Assembly (NCBI GenBank): GCA_005776585.1
Contig: SXOX01000103.1
Location: forward strand, 62,001 to 126,000
Source of the DNA: Pseudomonadota bacterium
Lineage (GTDB): Bacteria; Myxococcota_A; UBA9042; GCA-2863065
Length of the DNA: 64,000 bases
Reading direction: 5' to 3'
Positions 26,599 through 34,434 of the stretch are shown here, piece after piece (position 1 is the stretch's first letter; every line of letters begins with the position of its first letter). The notes beneath the pieces were generated by a model. The model did not search any database. It was not told the DNA's origin and saw nothing but the letters and a program-made list of their open reading frames with translations. Position numbers and translations under genes: made by a program.

Positions 26599-28281
26599 GT
26601 GCAGCGCTTCGCCACGGGCACCTCTGACTTTCTCACCCTTCGGGCGCGCCAGGCCGTCTACGTCGACAAGACTGAAGCGTTCGTGGCGCGACTGCTCAAC
26701 GACGTCGTGGACGCCGCTCTTTTTTGTCGTCCGCGTCGTTTTGGCAAGACGCTCAACATGACGACCCTGCGCGCCTTCGTCGAACCCGCTGCCAATCCAG
26801 AGGCGGTGCGGGCGGCGTTTGCGGGCCTTGCCATCGAACGGGCGGATGAGCGGGTTTGGCGACACTTTCAATCGCACCCGGTCATCTGGCTCTCGTTCAA
26901 AGACGTGAAGCAGGCGCACTGGGCTGCCACGAGCCTCCATCTCGCGGCGCTGATTGCCGAAGAGGCCAGCCGCCATGCGGCCATCGCGCCGGATCTCAAT
27001 GACATCGATCGCGCCGTCTTTCAGGACCTCCTTCGGACCGATAGCCTCACACATCGGCACGAAGACGCCCTGCGCCAGCTGGCTCGTCTCCTCCACCTGG
27101 CCACGGGCCAAAAACCCCTGGTCCTCATCGACGAGTACGACACACCCATTCACAGCGCCTTCGAGCATGGCTACGTCGACGAGGCGGTCGCCTTCTTTCG
27201 CGCGTTTCTCGGCGCCGGACTCAAAGACAACCCCCATGTCGAACGTTCGGTCATGACCGGCATCCTGCGCGTAGCGAAGGAGAGCGTGTTCTCGGGGCTC
27301 AACCATCTCACCGTGCATACGATGCTCGACGCTCCCGCCGGAGCGGTCGTCGAGTACGCGGACGCTTTCGGGTTTACGCAGCGCGAGGTCGATGCGCTGT
27401 GCGACCAGGACGCGGTCGACACCCCCACCCGCGACGCGATGAAGGCAATGTATAACGGCTATCGGCTCGGTGGGCTCGAGCTTTACAATCCCTGGTCGTT
27501 GACCCGGTTCCTCGCGGCACCCACGCACGGTGTCGCACCCCATTGGGTGCAAACGAGCGATAACGCGCTCGTCGGCCATCTCCTGACGCACCATGGCGTC
27601 CTGGCCGGGTCCACGCTCGAGGCGCTCCTGCGCGGAGAGACTGTCACCGCCTTCGTCGACGAGCACACCGTGCTCCGTGAGGTGTCGCGACGGACCGACG
27701 CGTTGCTCTCGTTCTTGCTCCTGGCCGGCTATCTCACCGTCGAGTCCGTTGAGCTGCACGAGATGCGGTGGCGCGCACGTCTCCGGGCGCCCAACGGCGA
27801 GGTGCGCCTGGCGCTGCGGGGTCTCATGGAGCGGTTTATCTCCGACCAGGCCGACGCTGCCGAGACGCCGCTCGTGCGCGCCGTGCTCACCGGCAACGCG
27901 CCCTTGGTCGAGCGCGAGTTGGGCCTCGTACTCGAGCGTGTGCTGTCGTACCACCTCACCGGTGGCCACGCGCCTGAGCGGGTGTATCAGGCGTTCGTGG
28001 CCGGACTGCTGGTCGTGCTGTCCGACACGCACGCCGTCACCACCGAGCACGAGAGCGGCCTCGGGCGGGCGGACGTGCTCGTCACGCCGCGCCGTCCCGG
28101 GCTGCCCGGCGTCGTCATGGAGCTCAAGGCCGGCAAGCGCAGCTCGGTGAAGGCGGCGCTGGAGCAATTGCGCACGATGGACTACGCCGCGCGGCTGCGT
28201 GAGGCGGGGGCCACGCCGGTGCGGCTCATGGCGGCGGTGTTCGATGGCAAGCGGGTGCGCGTGGGGTTTGCGGAGGGGTAG
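26599..28281 (+). CDS. AAA-ATPase-like protein with PD-(D/E)XK nuclease domain (copy 1)
   Basis: GTG 26599 gives 560 residues. The N-terminus FATGTSDFLTLR, the YVDKTE motif and RPRRFGKTLNMTTL (P-loop-like Walker A) identify the AAA-ATPase-like family (PF09820). Walker B is VLIDEYDTPI. The C-terminal domain has GRADVLVTPRRPG and VVMELKAG, the D...E-x-K core of a PD-(D/E)XK nuclease-like domain (PF08011). The family is widespread, often multicopy, and of unknown function. A second full copy lies inverted at 29788-31464, and a frameshifted DUF4143 gene lies between. Confidence 0.9.
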   Translation: MQRFATGTSDFLTLRARQAVYVDKTEAFVARLLNDVVDAALFCRPRRFGKTLNMTTLRAFVEPAANPEAVRAAFAGLAIERADERVWRHFQSHPVIWLSFKDVKQAHWAATSLHLAALIAEEASRHAAIAPDLNDIDRAVFQDLLRTDSLTHRHEDALRQLARLLHLATGQKPLVLIDEYDTPIHSAFEHGYVDEAVAFFRAFLGAGLKDNPHVERSVMTGILRVAKESVFSGLNHLTVHTMLDAPAGAVVEYADAFGFTQREVDALCDQDAVDTPTRDAMKAMYNGYRLGGLELYNPWSLTRFLAAPTHGVAPHWVQTSDNALVGHLLTHHGVLAGSTLEALLRGETVTAFVDEHTVLREVSRRTDALLSFLLLAGYLTVESVELHEMRWRARLRAPNGEVRLALRGLMERFISDQADAAETPLVRAVLTGNAPLVERELGLVLERVLSYHLTGGHAPERVYQAFVAGLLVVLSDTHAVTTEHESGLGRADVLVTPRRPGLPGVVMELKAGKRSSVKAALEQLRTMDYAARLREAGATPVRLMAAVFDGKRVRVGFAEG

Positions 28282-28289
28282 GGAGCGGC

Positions 28290-29563
28290 TCAGCTCCAGA
28301 TCGCAGCGATCGGCATCGCGTAGAGGCGATCACCCAGGCTGTAGGTGTGGGGGCCCGTGTGGAGCACCACGCCGGCGACAAACGGCTCGCCGAGGTCGTC
28401 TCGCAACCACGCAAGGTGACGTGCGTCGTGGCGGTCTACCGCGGCCGCTGCCTTGATCTCCAGGGCGACGACGCGGCCGTCGGCGGTCTCCGCCAGGAGG
28501 TCGATCTCGCGCCGGCCCCCCTCTTGCCGGAGATGAAACAGGTGCGGCGCACACGTCGCCACCTCGAGCTCGGGTCGCAGCTGAGAGACCACGAACGTGT
28601 CCAGGACCCGACCCAGCAGATCCCCATCCCGGAGGCACGAGCGCTCGTCGACCCCGAGCAATGGCGCCATCAACGCCGGATCGACGAGGTACCGCTTTGG
28701 GCTGCGCACGATGCGGCCCATACGATTGGACGACCACGCGGGAATCGAGTCGGACACCATGACCAACTTCAGGAGCGCGTCGTAGGCCACGGCCGTCGTG
28801 CGCGTGACGCCCGCCGCGTCGAACAGGGTCTTGTGCTCGACGAGCCCGGCCGTGTTTGCAGCGAGCGCACGCAGGTAGCGCCGCAGACGGGCCGGGTCCC
28901 GATGCTCGTCGAGCAGAGCCGCGTCTCGCGTCACGACTTGATCCACATACGACCCGAGCCACCGTCGGCGCGCCACGTCAGACGACATCCTCGCGACCTG
29001 CGGAAAGCCACCGGCGAGCGCGCGAGCGACGTAGCCGCGCACGTCGGCGCCGGTCGGGTGAGTGACGGCGAGGGCGGGTCACCGGAGAAGAGCCGATCCC
29101 AGAACCAGGGCCTGTCGACCTCGCCCTCGAGCTCACGGCGCGTCAGGCCCCACTGGCGCACGCGGACCACCCGACCGGTGGCGGGCCACCCTGCGGCGAG
29201 CGCGTCGGACTGCGCCGATCCGGTCAGGATGAAGCTGCCGGGAGTCCAGTCCATGTCGACGGCGCGCTTGACGGCAGCGAGCGTGTCCGGAACGAGTTGC
29301 CACTCGTCGATGAGCACTGGCCGCTCGAGGGCAGCGAGCACGGCATCCGGTCCGGCTCGCAAGGCCGCTGCCTGCTCCGGTCGATCGGCCGACACGACCG
29401 AGCGTGCGAGGCGCCGCGCGGACGTCGTCTTGCCCGTTGCTCGCGGCCCGACGATCAGGATGGCCGGGGTGTCTGCGACCAACTCGCGAAGCAGCGGATC
29501 GACGAGTCGAGGAATGTAGCTGAGTCGTTCGGTCACGAGATTGATGATGGCGCTTTCACGCAT
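28290..29563 (-). pseudogene. DUF4143-type AAA ATPase (fourth copy) broken by a frameshift
   Basis: From ATG 29563 the N-terminal part is normal: Walker A GPRATGKT, Walker B VLIDEWQ, sensor FILTGSAQSD, up to LFSGDPPSPS. Around 29050-29075 sense shifts to the neighbouring frame, which continues THPTGADVRGYVARAL and then the rest of the family (YVDQVVTRD, a winged helix, REIDLLAE and LEIKAAA with the E-x-K lysine) to a TGA at 28290. One base change in length restores a protein of about 424 residues. The break is not in a long homopolymer. Confidence 0.85.
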
Positions 29564-29686
29564 GAATGGATAGCGTTTTCATGCAGGTTTCAGTGACGTT
29601 TTCACGGGGCTGAGCGCCGGCTCACAACCCCTGGAAAGCCGCGCCACGCGCTGGCCGGTGGTAGGCCACCATGGCATACAGCCGTC

Positions 29687-29740
29687 ATGGGCTTCGCCGC
29701 GAGCAGCACGTCTGACTTCCTCACCGTTCCTGGTTTGTGA
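29687..29740 (+). pseudogene. 17-codon scrap resembling the start of an AAA-ATPase-like gene
   Basis: ATG 29687 reads MGFAASSTSDFLTVPGL and then TGA. It matches the family N-terminus FAxGTSDFLTLR seen in the copies at 26599 and 29788, including spacing. Directly after it the sequence runs into the 3' end of the inverted copy at 29788. It is most simply a leftover of a third copy cut off by rearrangement, though a match this short could be chance. Confidence 0.4.
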
Positions 29741-29787
29741 GATTCCACTGGCCGAAACGCGACAAGCTCGTTCGTCGCCCCTGCGCG

Positions 29788-31464
29788 CTACCCTACTGCA
29801 AACCCCACCCGCACCTGCTTACCGTCGAACGCCGCCGCCATAAGCCGGACGGGCTCGGCACCCACCTGTCGCAGCCGCGCGGCGTAGTCCTTGACGCGCG
29901 CCTGCTCCAACGCGTCATCGAGCGCCTCGGCACCGCCCACCTTCAACTCCATGACCACGCCCGGCAATCCTGGCCGGCGGGGCGTGACGAGCACGTCCGC
30001 CCGGCCCAACCCAGTCTCGACCTCGGTGGCCACGATGTGGGTGTCTTCGACCACAATGAGCAGCCCCGCCACGAACGCCTGATAGACCCGCTCGGGCGAC
30101 CGGCCGGCGGTGAGGTGGTACGACAGCGCGTTCGTGAGCAGCGCCTGCAGGCGCGCCTGTACGAGCGGGGCGTTACCTGCGAGCACGGCAGGCCCGAGGT
30201 CTTCGCGCGCGTCGACGCGGCTGAGCGTCTGCTGCACCAGCTCTTGCAGCGCCAGGCGCACCTCGAGGTTGGGCAGGCGCAATTGGGCTTTGAGGGCCAG
30301 TCCGCGCGGGCTCAGCGTATCGACGCGCAGGTATCCCGCGAGCACGAGAAATGAGAGTAGCGCCTCGGGTCGGCGCTCCACATCGCGCAGGGCGGTGTGC
30401 TCGTCGACCATGGCGGTGACCGCCTCGCCGCGCAAGATGGCCTCGAGCACCGGAGAGGCCAATACGCCGTGGTCTGTGAGGAGATCGCGGATGGGGCTGT
30501 TGTCGCTGGTGTGGACCCAGTAGGGCTGCACTCGGTGGGTGTGACTGGCCAGGCACTGCGTGAGCGACCACGGCGTGTAAAGGTCGAAACCGCCCAATCG
30601 GTAGCCGTTATACATGGCCTTCATTGCGTCGCGCGTGGTGCCATCGAGGTCGGCGAGGTCGCACAGCCCGTCGACCTCGGCCTGGGTGAAGCCAAACGCG
30701 TCGGCGTAAGCGGGCTCGTTGGGGTCGCGGAGCATCGAATGCACTGCCAAGTGATTGAGGCCCGAGAACACGCTCTCTATGGCCACGCGCAAGATGCCGG
30801 TCATGACCGACCGCTCCACGTGGGGGTTGTCTTTGAGCCCGGCGCCGAAGAACGGGCGGAAGAAGTCGATGGCGTCATCGAAGTAGCCGTGCTCGAACGC
30901 GGCGTGGATGGGCGTGTCGTATTCGTCGATGAGCACGATGGGCTTGTGGCCGGTGGCTTCGTGTAGCCACTGGGACAAGCGTTCGAGCAGAGCGCGGTGC
31001 GCCGGGCCCAGCGGAGCGCCCACGCGCAGGTCGTCGAGGTCGCGCAGGCGCTCGGGCGGCAGCGCGGCACGCAGCATGGGCTCGTGGCGTTCGACTTCGA
31101 CGCCGAGCCTGCGCGCCAAGTCGGCCGCCGCGTCGGTCCATGCCTTGGCCTTGATGTCCTTGAACGACAGCCAAATGACGGGATGCACCTGAAAGTGCTG
31201 CCACACGGCGTCGCCCGCGTGCTCGATGGCAAGTCCGGCAAACGCCTCGCGCACGGGCCCCGGGTCAGTCCCACGCTCCACAAACGCGCGCAATGTGGTC
31301 ATGTTGAGCGTCTTGCCAAAGCGGCGGGGCCGGCAGAAAAGCTGCGCACGACTGCGGTCAGTGAGTACGCGGGCCACGAAGGCGGCGGTCTTGTCGACGT
31401 AGAGCGCCTGGTCGGCGCGGAGCCCAAGGAAGTCGGAGGTGCCAGTGGCGATGGGCGGCAACAC
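29788..31464 (-). CDS. AAA-ATPase-like protein with PD-(D/E)XK nuclease domain (copy 2)
   Basis: GTG 31464 gives 558 residues, clearly paralogous to the product at 26599-28281 along its whole length: ATGTSDFLGLR, YVDKTAAFV, RPRRFGKTLNMTTLR, VLIDEYDTPIH, VERSVMTGILRVA, MYNGYRLGG, GRADVLVTPRRPG and VMELKVGG. The two genes are inverted relative to each other with about 1.5 kb between. Divergence is too large for a very recent duplication. No mobility gene is visible that could explain it. Confidence 0.9.
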   Translation of the reverse strand: MLPPIATGTSDFLGLRADQALYVDKTAAFVARVLTDRSRAQLFCRPRRFGKTLNMTTLRAFVERGTDPGPVREAFAGLAIEHAGDAVWQHFQVHPVIWLSFKDIKAKAWTDAAADLARRLGVEVERHEPMLRAALPPERLRDLDDLRVGAPLGPAHRALLERLSQWLHEATGHKPIVLIDEYDTPIHAAFEHGYFDDAIDFFRPFFGAGLKDNPHVERSVMTGILRVAIESVFSGLNHLAVHSMLRDPNEPAYADAFGFTQAEVDGLCDLADLDGTTRDAMKAMYNGYRLGGFDLYTPWSLTQCLASHTHRVQPYWVHTSDNSPIRDLLTDHGVLASPVLEAILRGEAVTAMVDEHTALRDVERRPEALLSFLVLAGYLRVDTLSPRGLALKAQLRLPNLEVRLALQELVQQTLSRVDAREDLGPAVLAGNAPLVQARLQALLTNALSYHLTAGRSPERVYQAFVAGLLIVVEDTHIVATEVETGLGRADVLVTPRRPGLPGVVMELKVGGAEALDDALEQARVKDYAARLRQVGAEPVRLMAAAFDGKQVRVGFAVG

Positions 31465-31628
31465 GGCGGCAGGATGCCACAGGTCGGGTGGGGCGGCTAA
31501 CTCGTTGCAAGCGACTCGCGCGCCTGCCTCTCATCGAAAGGCGCTGCCGCGAGCCGCACGCGCACAGCGCCCATTCGCGCGGAATGTCGCGGCGGGCGCG
31601 CAACCGGCGCGTCACCCGCCCCGTAGGG

Positions 31629-33356
31629 TCAGGGGCTCATGCGCCCCGCGGCCCAGGTGCCGAGGGCGGCCACAGTGTCCTCCAAGCCGGACGTCGCACA
31701 CACGCTGCGCGCCACGCCATTTGGTCCAAACTGGTGTACCAGCTGCACATAGCGGCTCCCAAAATCGGCTCGGCCATTGGCTGTACCGCAGACGGACGTG
31801 TTGGCGAGCTTGGCGTGCTTTTGCGTGGTGTCGGCACACACGCCGCACTTGCTGCCGCAGTAGGCCACGCGGGCTTGGTCACGCGCGTCGAGCGGCTGCT
31901 TCTTGAACTGCGCGGAGGCCGTGGGGTCGGCTGCAATCGCGTTGAGGGCAAAACAGCTCTGACGCGTAAACGCACCCGAGGTGTCGGGGTCGAGGCCGTC
32001 CTGGGTGTGGTCACCAACAATCGCGGCCACTAGCACTTGGCTGGGGTTGGCCTTGAGCGCCTTGAGGCGCTTGACCGTATCGGCCACCGACATGAGCGGC
32101 CCAGCCACCAGGGTGGTCTCGGGCGTCGCGGGGTCGTCCCAGGAAGTGTCGCTGTCGGGCAAACAGGTGCACGTGCCATACTGCTCCTTCGGGAGTTTGG
32201 CACCGGGGGCCGTGGAGCAGTCCTCTTCGTCGGATACATAGACTACGAGCAGGTGTGCGTCGTCGCGCAAGAAGCACCGAGCCTGGGCGGTGTTGTCGGT
32301 GCCATTGAATGGCGTGAGCGACAGCGCTTGGATGCTGGCCAAGAGGCCCGACTCCAAGTTGGCATTGCTGCTCTGCTCGGCCCCGACGCTGGCGATGCAG
32401 CGAAACAGGTCGGCGGCATTGTTGGAGGTCAGGTAGGGAGCCGCGCTGTTTCCCGTGCCGCCACAGGTCTTGGGGTCGGCGGCCGTGTCGGCCGTCATCT
32501 GTTTGAGCACGTCCGCTGCCGCGGGGCAGCCGCTCGTGTGTGCCCGTGCCACGCAGCCCGATTCTACGCCACCGCCGGGATTGAGGCACCGGTAGGCGCA
32601 GGCAGCCGGGTCCTTGGTGCACGCGTCGCCTGCGGCCGCGCCCGCAAACTCCTGGTCGCAGTCGGCATCGGTGGTGCAACGTTTTTGGCACCCGGTGTTG
32701 AGCGAACCGTTGCAGTTGGTCTGCTCGTTGGTCTTGTCGGGCCCATAACACGCCCAGTTGGGGCCCCGACCGTCCGTGTTCGAGCACGCGGCGTCACCGC
32801 CGGGAGTGGCCGGTTGGCATGCGTGCGCGACCGCCTGACTGCACGCAAACGGGACGGCGTTGTCGGCGATGACGTTGTGTCGAAACGTACCCTTGTGGCC
32901 ATCGGACAGCACATCGGTGGTAACCACCGCTACGCGGTAGTCCACAGGCCCTTTCGCGATGAGGTTGCCGATGAACTTGCCAAAAGCGGCTACCACGCCG
33001 CCCTGCTCCTGGCACATCGACGATGAGTTGTCGATGACCCACAAGATATCGAGTTTGCGGGGCACGACAGGTGCGGCCGTGTCCGAGGCGTCCGTCTGAG
33101 GTGTGTCGGCGGGTGGTACGTCGGCCTGGGGCGCGTCGGCTGGCGCCACATCGGGTGCGGGAACGTCGGTTGGGGATGCGTCGGCCACCGTGTCGGTGCC
33201 GACAGAGCCCGCATCGTCTCCCGCCGCAGGCGCGACGGAGCCCGAGCTGGAGCAGCCCCAGGCGCCGACGACGAGGAGCGAGGCAGCGGTCAGGCGGCCG
33301 GCCACAGTCAGCAACCGCGCGTGCGGGAAGCGCGGAAAGAAGGTCAGCTGCGACAT
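31629..33356 (-). CDS. von Willebrand factor A domain lipoprotein
   Basis: From ATG 33356 the protein has 575 residues. A signal peptide ends GAWGC (Cys 35), and an Asp/Pro/Thr-rich linker with repeated ADxPQxDVPP steps follows to about residue 98. The VWA domain starts with LDILWVIDNSSSM, the DxSxS MIDAS metal site. A Cys-rich insertion (CNGSLNTGCQKRC and others) and VVYVSDEEDC follow. This layout is common in Myxococcota surface lipoproteins, where metal-dependent adhesion is assumed. The 163 bp after its stop contain nothing I can identify. Confidence 0.85.
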   Translation of the reverse strand: MSQLTFFPRFPHARLLTVAGRLTAASLLVVGAWGCSSSGSVAPAAGDDAGSVGTDTVADASPTDVPAPDVAPADAPQADVPPADTPQTDASDTAAPVVPRKLDILWVIDNSSSMCQEQGGVVAAFGKFIGNLIAKGPVDYRVAVVTTDVLSDGHKGTFRHNVIADNAVPFACSQAVAHACQPATPGGDAACSNTDGRGPNWACYGPDKTNEQTNCNGSLNTGCQKRCTTDADCDQEFAGAAAGDACTKDPAACAYRCLNPGGGVESGCVARAHTSGCPAAADVLKQMTADTAADPKTCGGTGNSAAPYLTSNNAADLFRCIASVGAEQSSNANLESGLLASIQALSLTPFNGTDNTAQARCFLRDDAHLLVVYVSDEEDCSTAPGAKLPKEQYGTCTCLPDSDTSWDDPATPETTLVAGPLMSVADTVKRLKALKANPSQVLVAAIVGDHTQDGLDPDTSGAFTRQSCFALNAIAADPTASAQFKKQPLDARDQARVAYCGSKCGVCADTTQKHAKLANTSVCGTANGRADFGSRYVQLVHQFGPNGVARSVCATSGLEDTVAALGTWAAGRMSP

Positions 33357-33681
33357 GGGTGTGCTCCGTAGGGCATGGGGTTCTTGGTAATCGCCTGGAC
33401 AGCCTATGGGGCCAGCGCACGGGCCGTCAACGGCTGCCAATGCCAGCCAACGGACCTGGGCGAAACCCTGTACGTGCGCAATGAGGGAGGCGTGCTGCGA
33501 ATGGCGCGGATAGAGGGGCAGGCCGGGGGTATGGATCACCCTACCTCCTAAATGTCGTGTGGGTCCCATCGGCGCGGCACGGTCACCGGTGCGGGCGGGC
33601 CAACCGTACCGGGCAGGTACGCCCCCCGCGGAACCTGCCAAGGCTCGTACCGCGCCATTCACGCCGCGTACGGCGCACCCA
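33357..33681. other. gene-free stretch between the VWA lipoprotein and mazF
   Basis: About 325 bp without a convincing gene. It must hold the promoter of the minus-strand VWA gene and that of mazF. An inverted repeat GGCAGGT (33612-33618) / ACCTGCC (33633-33639) with a 14-bp loop lies 43 bp upstream of the mazF start and could be regulatory. No MazE-type antitoxin reading frame was found here. Confidence 0.5.
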
Positions 33682-34188
33682 GTGAGCGAGCCGCATCCTC
33701 GACGAGGGCATATCTACTGGGTCAGACTGCCCGACGAGCCAGACTCCAAGCGCCGTCCCGCCGTGGTGGTCTCGATGGACGTCCGTAACCGACTCGCGAA
33801 TGACGTCATCGTGGTCCCTGTGTCGCCGGTATTGAGTCCCGCGCCAACGCACGACGAGCTTCAGGCGGGAGAGGGCGGCTTGCCCGCCCGTTCAGTGGCC
33901 AAGTGCGAGCAGGTCGGCACCATCCTCAAGGCCCGCCTCGAGCTTCCGTCGCTCAGCGGCTCACTGTCGGCGCTCCGTCTCGGTCGGAAGGCACTCCACT
34001 GCCGCCTGGAGGCTCCGAAGGCCCTTTCGCTCCGGCTCGCCGCGCGCGCCGTTCCACAACTCCACGAGCACCAGGTCGCAGACGAGCGCTTCGTTCGACA
34101 GCAGACGCTCCTCCACCATCGAGGCCACGGCGGAGCCCGTACCCCGCAGGTACTCAATCCGGGCGGACGTGTCGATCAGTGCACGTGA
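33682..34188 (+). CDS. mazF: MazF/PemK-type toxin with a foreign C-terminal tail
   Basis: GTG 33682 reads 168 residues. Residues 1-102 are a MazF/PemK endoribonuclease: RRGHIYWVRLPDEP, RRPAVVVS, NDVIVVPVSP, ARSVAKCEQVGTI, and LSGSLSALRLGR at the end of the fold. The usual last ten or so residues are absent. From about 33988 to the TGA at 34188 the reading is the antisense of the adjacent vapC fragment, giving an Arg/His-rich tail of some 66 residues unlike any toxin. The catalytic domain is nearly complete, so activity is possible. No antitoxin partner is adjacent. Confidence 0.7.
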   Translation: MSEPHPRRGHIYWVRLPDEPDSKRRPAVVVSMDVRNRLANDVIVVPVSPVLSPAPTHDELQAGEGGLPARSVAKCEQVGTILKARLELPSLSGSLSALRLGRKALHCRLEAPKALSLRLAARAVPQLHEHQVADERFVRQQTLLHHRGHGGARTPQVLNPGGRVDQCT

Positions 34189-34191
34189 CAC
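33961..34191 (-). pseudogene. VapC PIN toxin truncated at its C-terminus
   Basis: GTG 34191 reads VSRALIDTSARIEYLRG, a PIN start with the first Asp, then LVLVELWNGARGEPE with the conserved Glu. The similarity stops at about ECLPTETE, and TGA follows at 33961. Only 76 residues remain of a usual 130 or so, so the last catalytic Asp residues are gone and the toxin should be dead. The break coincides with the 3' end of the convergent mazF gene. The antitoxin gene lies 6 bp upstream. Confidence 0.8.
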
Positions 34192-34197
34192 GGCAGG

Positions 34198-34404
34198 CTA
34201 CGCCAGGGCTCGCCTCGTGCGCAGCTCCTCGTTCGTCAGGAACTCCCGAAAGCTGCCCCTGAGGCTGAGATTGAGCTCCTCGAGCTGGCGCTGCCGGTTG
34301 AAGGCCCGAATCGCGATGAGCACGGCCTCACGCTTCGTCTTCGCTTGCGTGTGCCGCAATAGGGCCTCGAAGTCCTCGTTTGAAATATCAAACGTCGTCT
34401 TCAT
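34198..34404 (-). CDS. vapB: VapB-type antitoxin with a truncated toxin partner
   Basis: The 68-residue protein starts MKTTFDISNEDFEALL at ATG 34404 and continues TKREAVLIAIRAFNRQRQL, the common VapB layout with an N-terminal DNA-binding part. Its C-terminal LRGSFREFL would contact the toxin. It lies 6 bp upstream of the truncated vapC and 30 bp downstream of the kinase gene. With the toxin inactive it is probably an orphan. Confidence 0.8.
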   Translation of the reverse strand: MKTTFDISNEDFEALLRHTQAKTKREAVLIAIRAFNRQRQLEELNLSLRGSFREFLTNEELRTRRALA

Positions 34405-34434
34405 GCTTCCAGAATACGTCCGGGCGCCTTCTCG

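Noticed and set aside
26017-28167. A 716-codon minus-strand frame antisense to the AAA-ATPase-like gene at 26599
   Set aside because: The plus-strand gene has clear Walker and nuclease motifs; the antisense frame is compositional.
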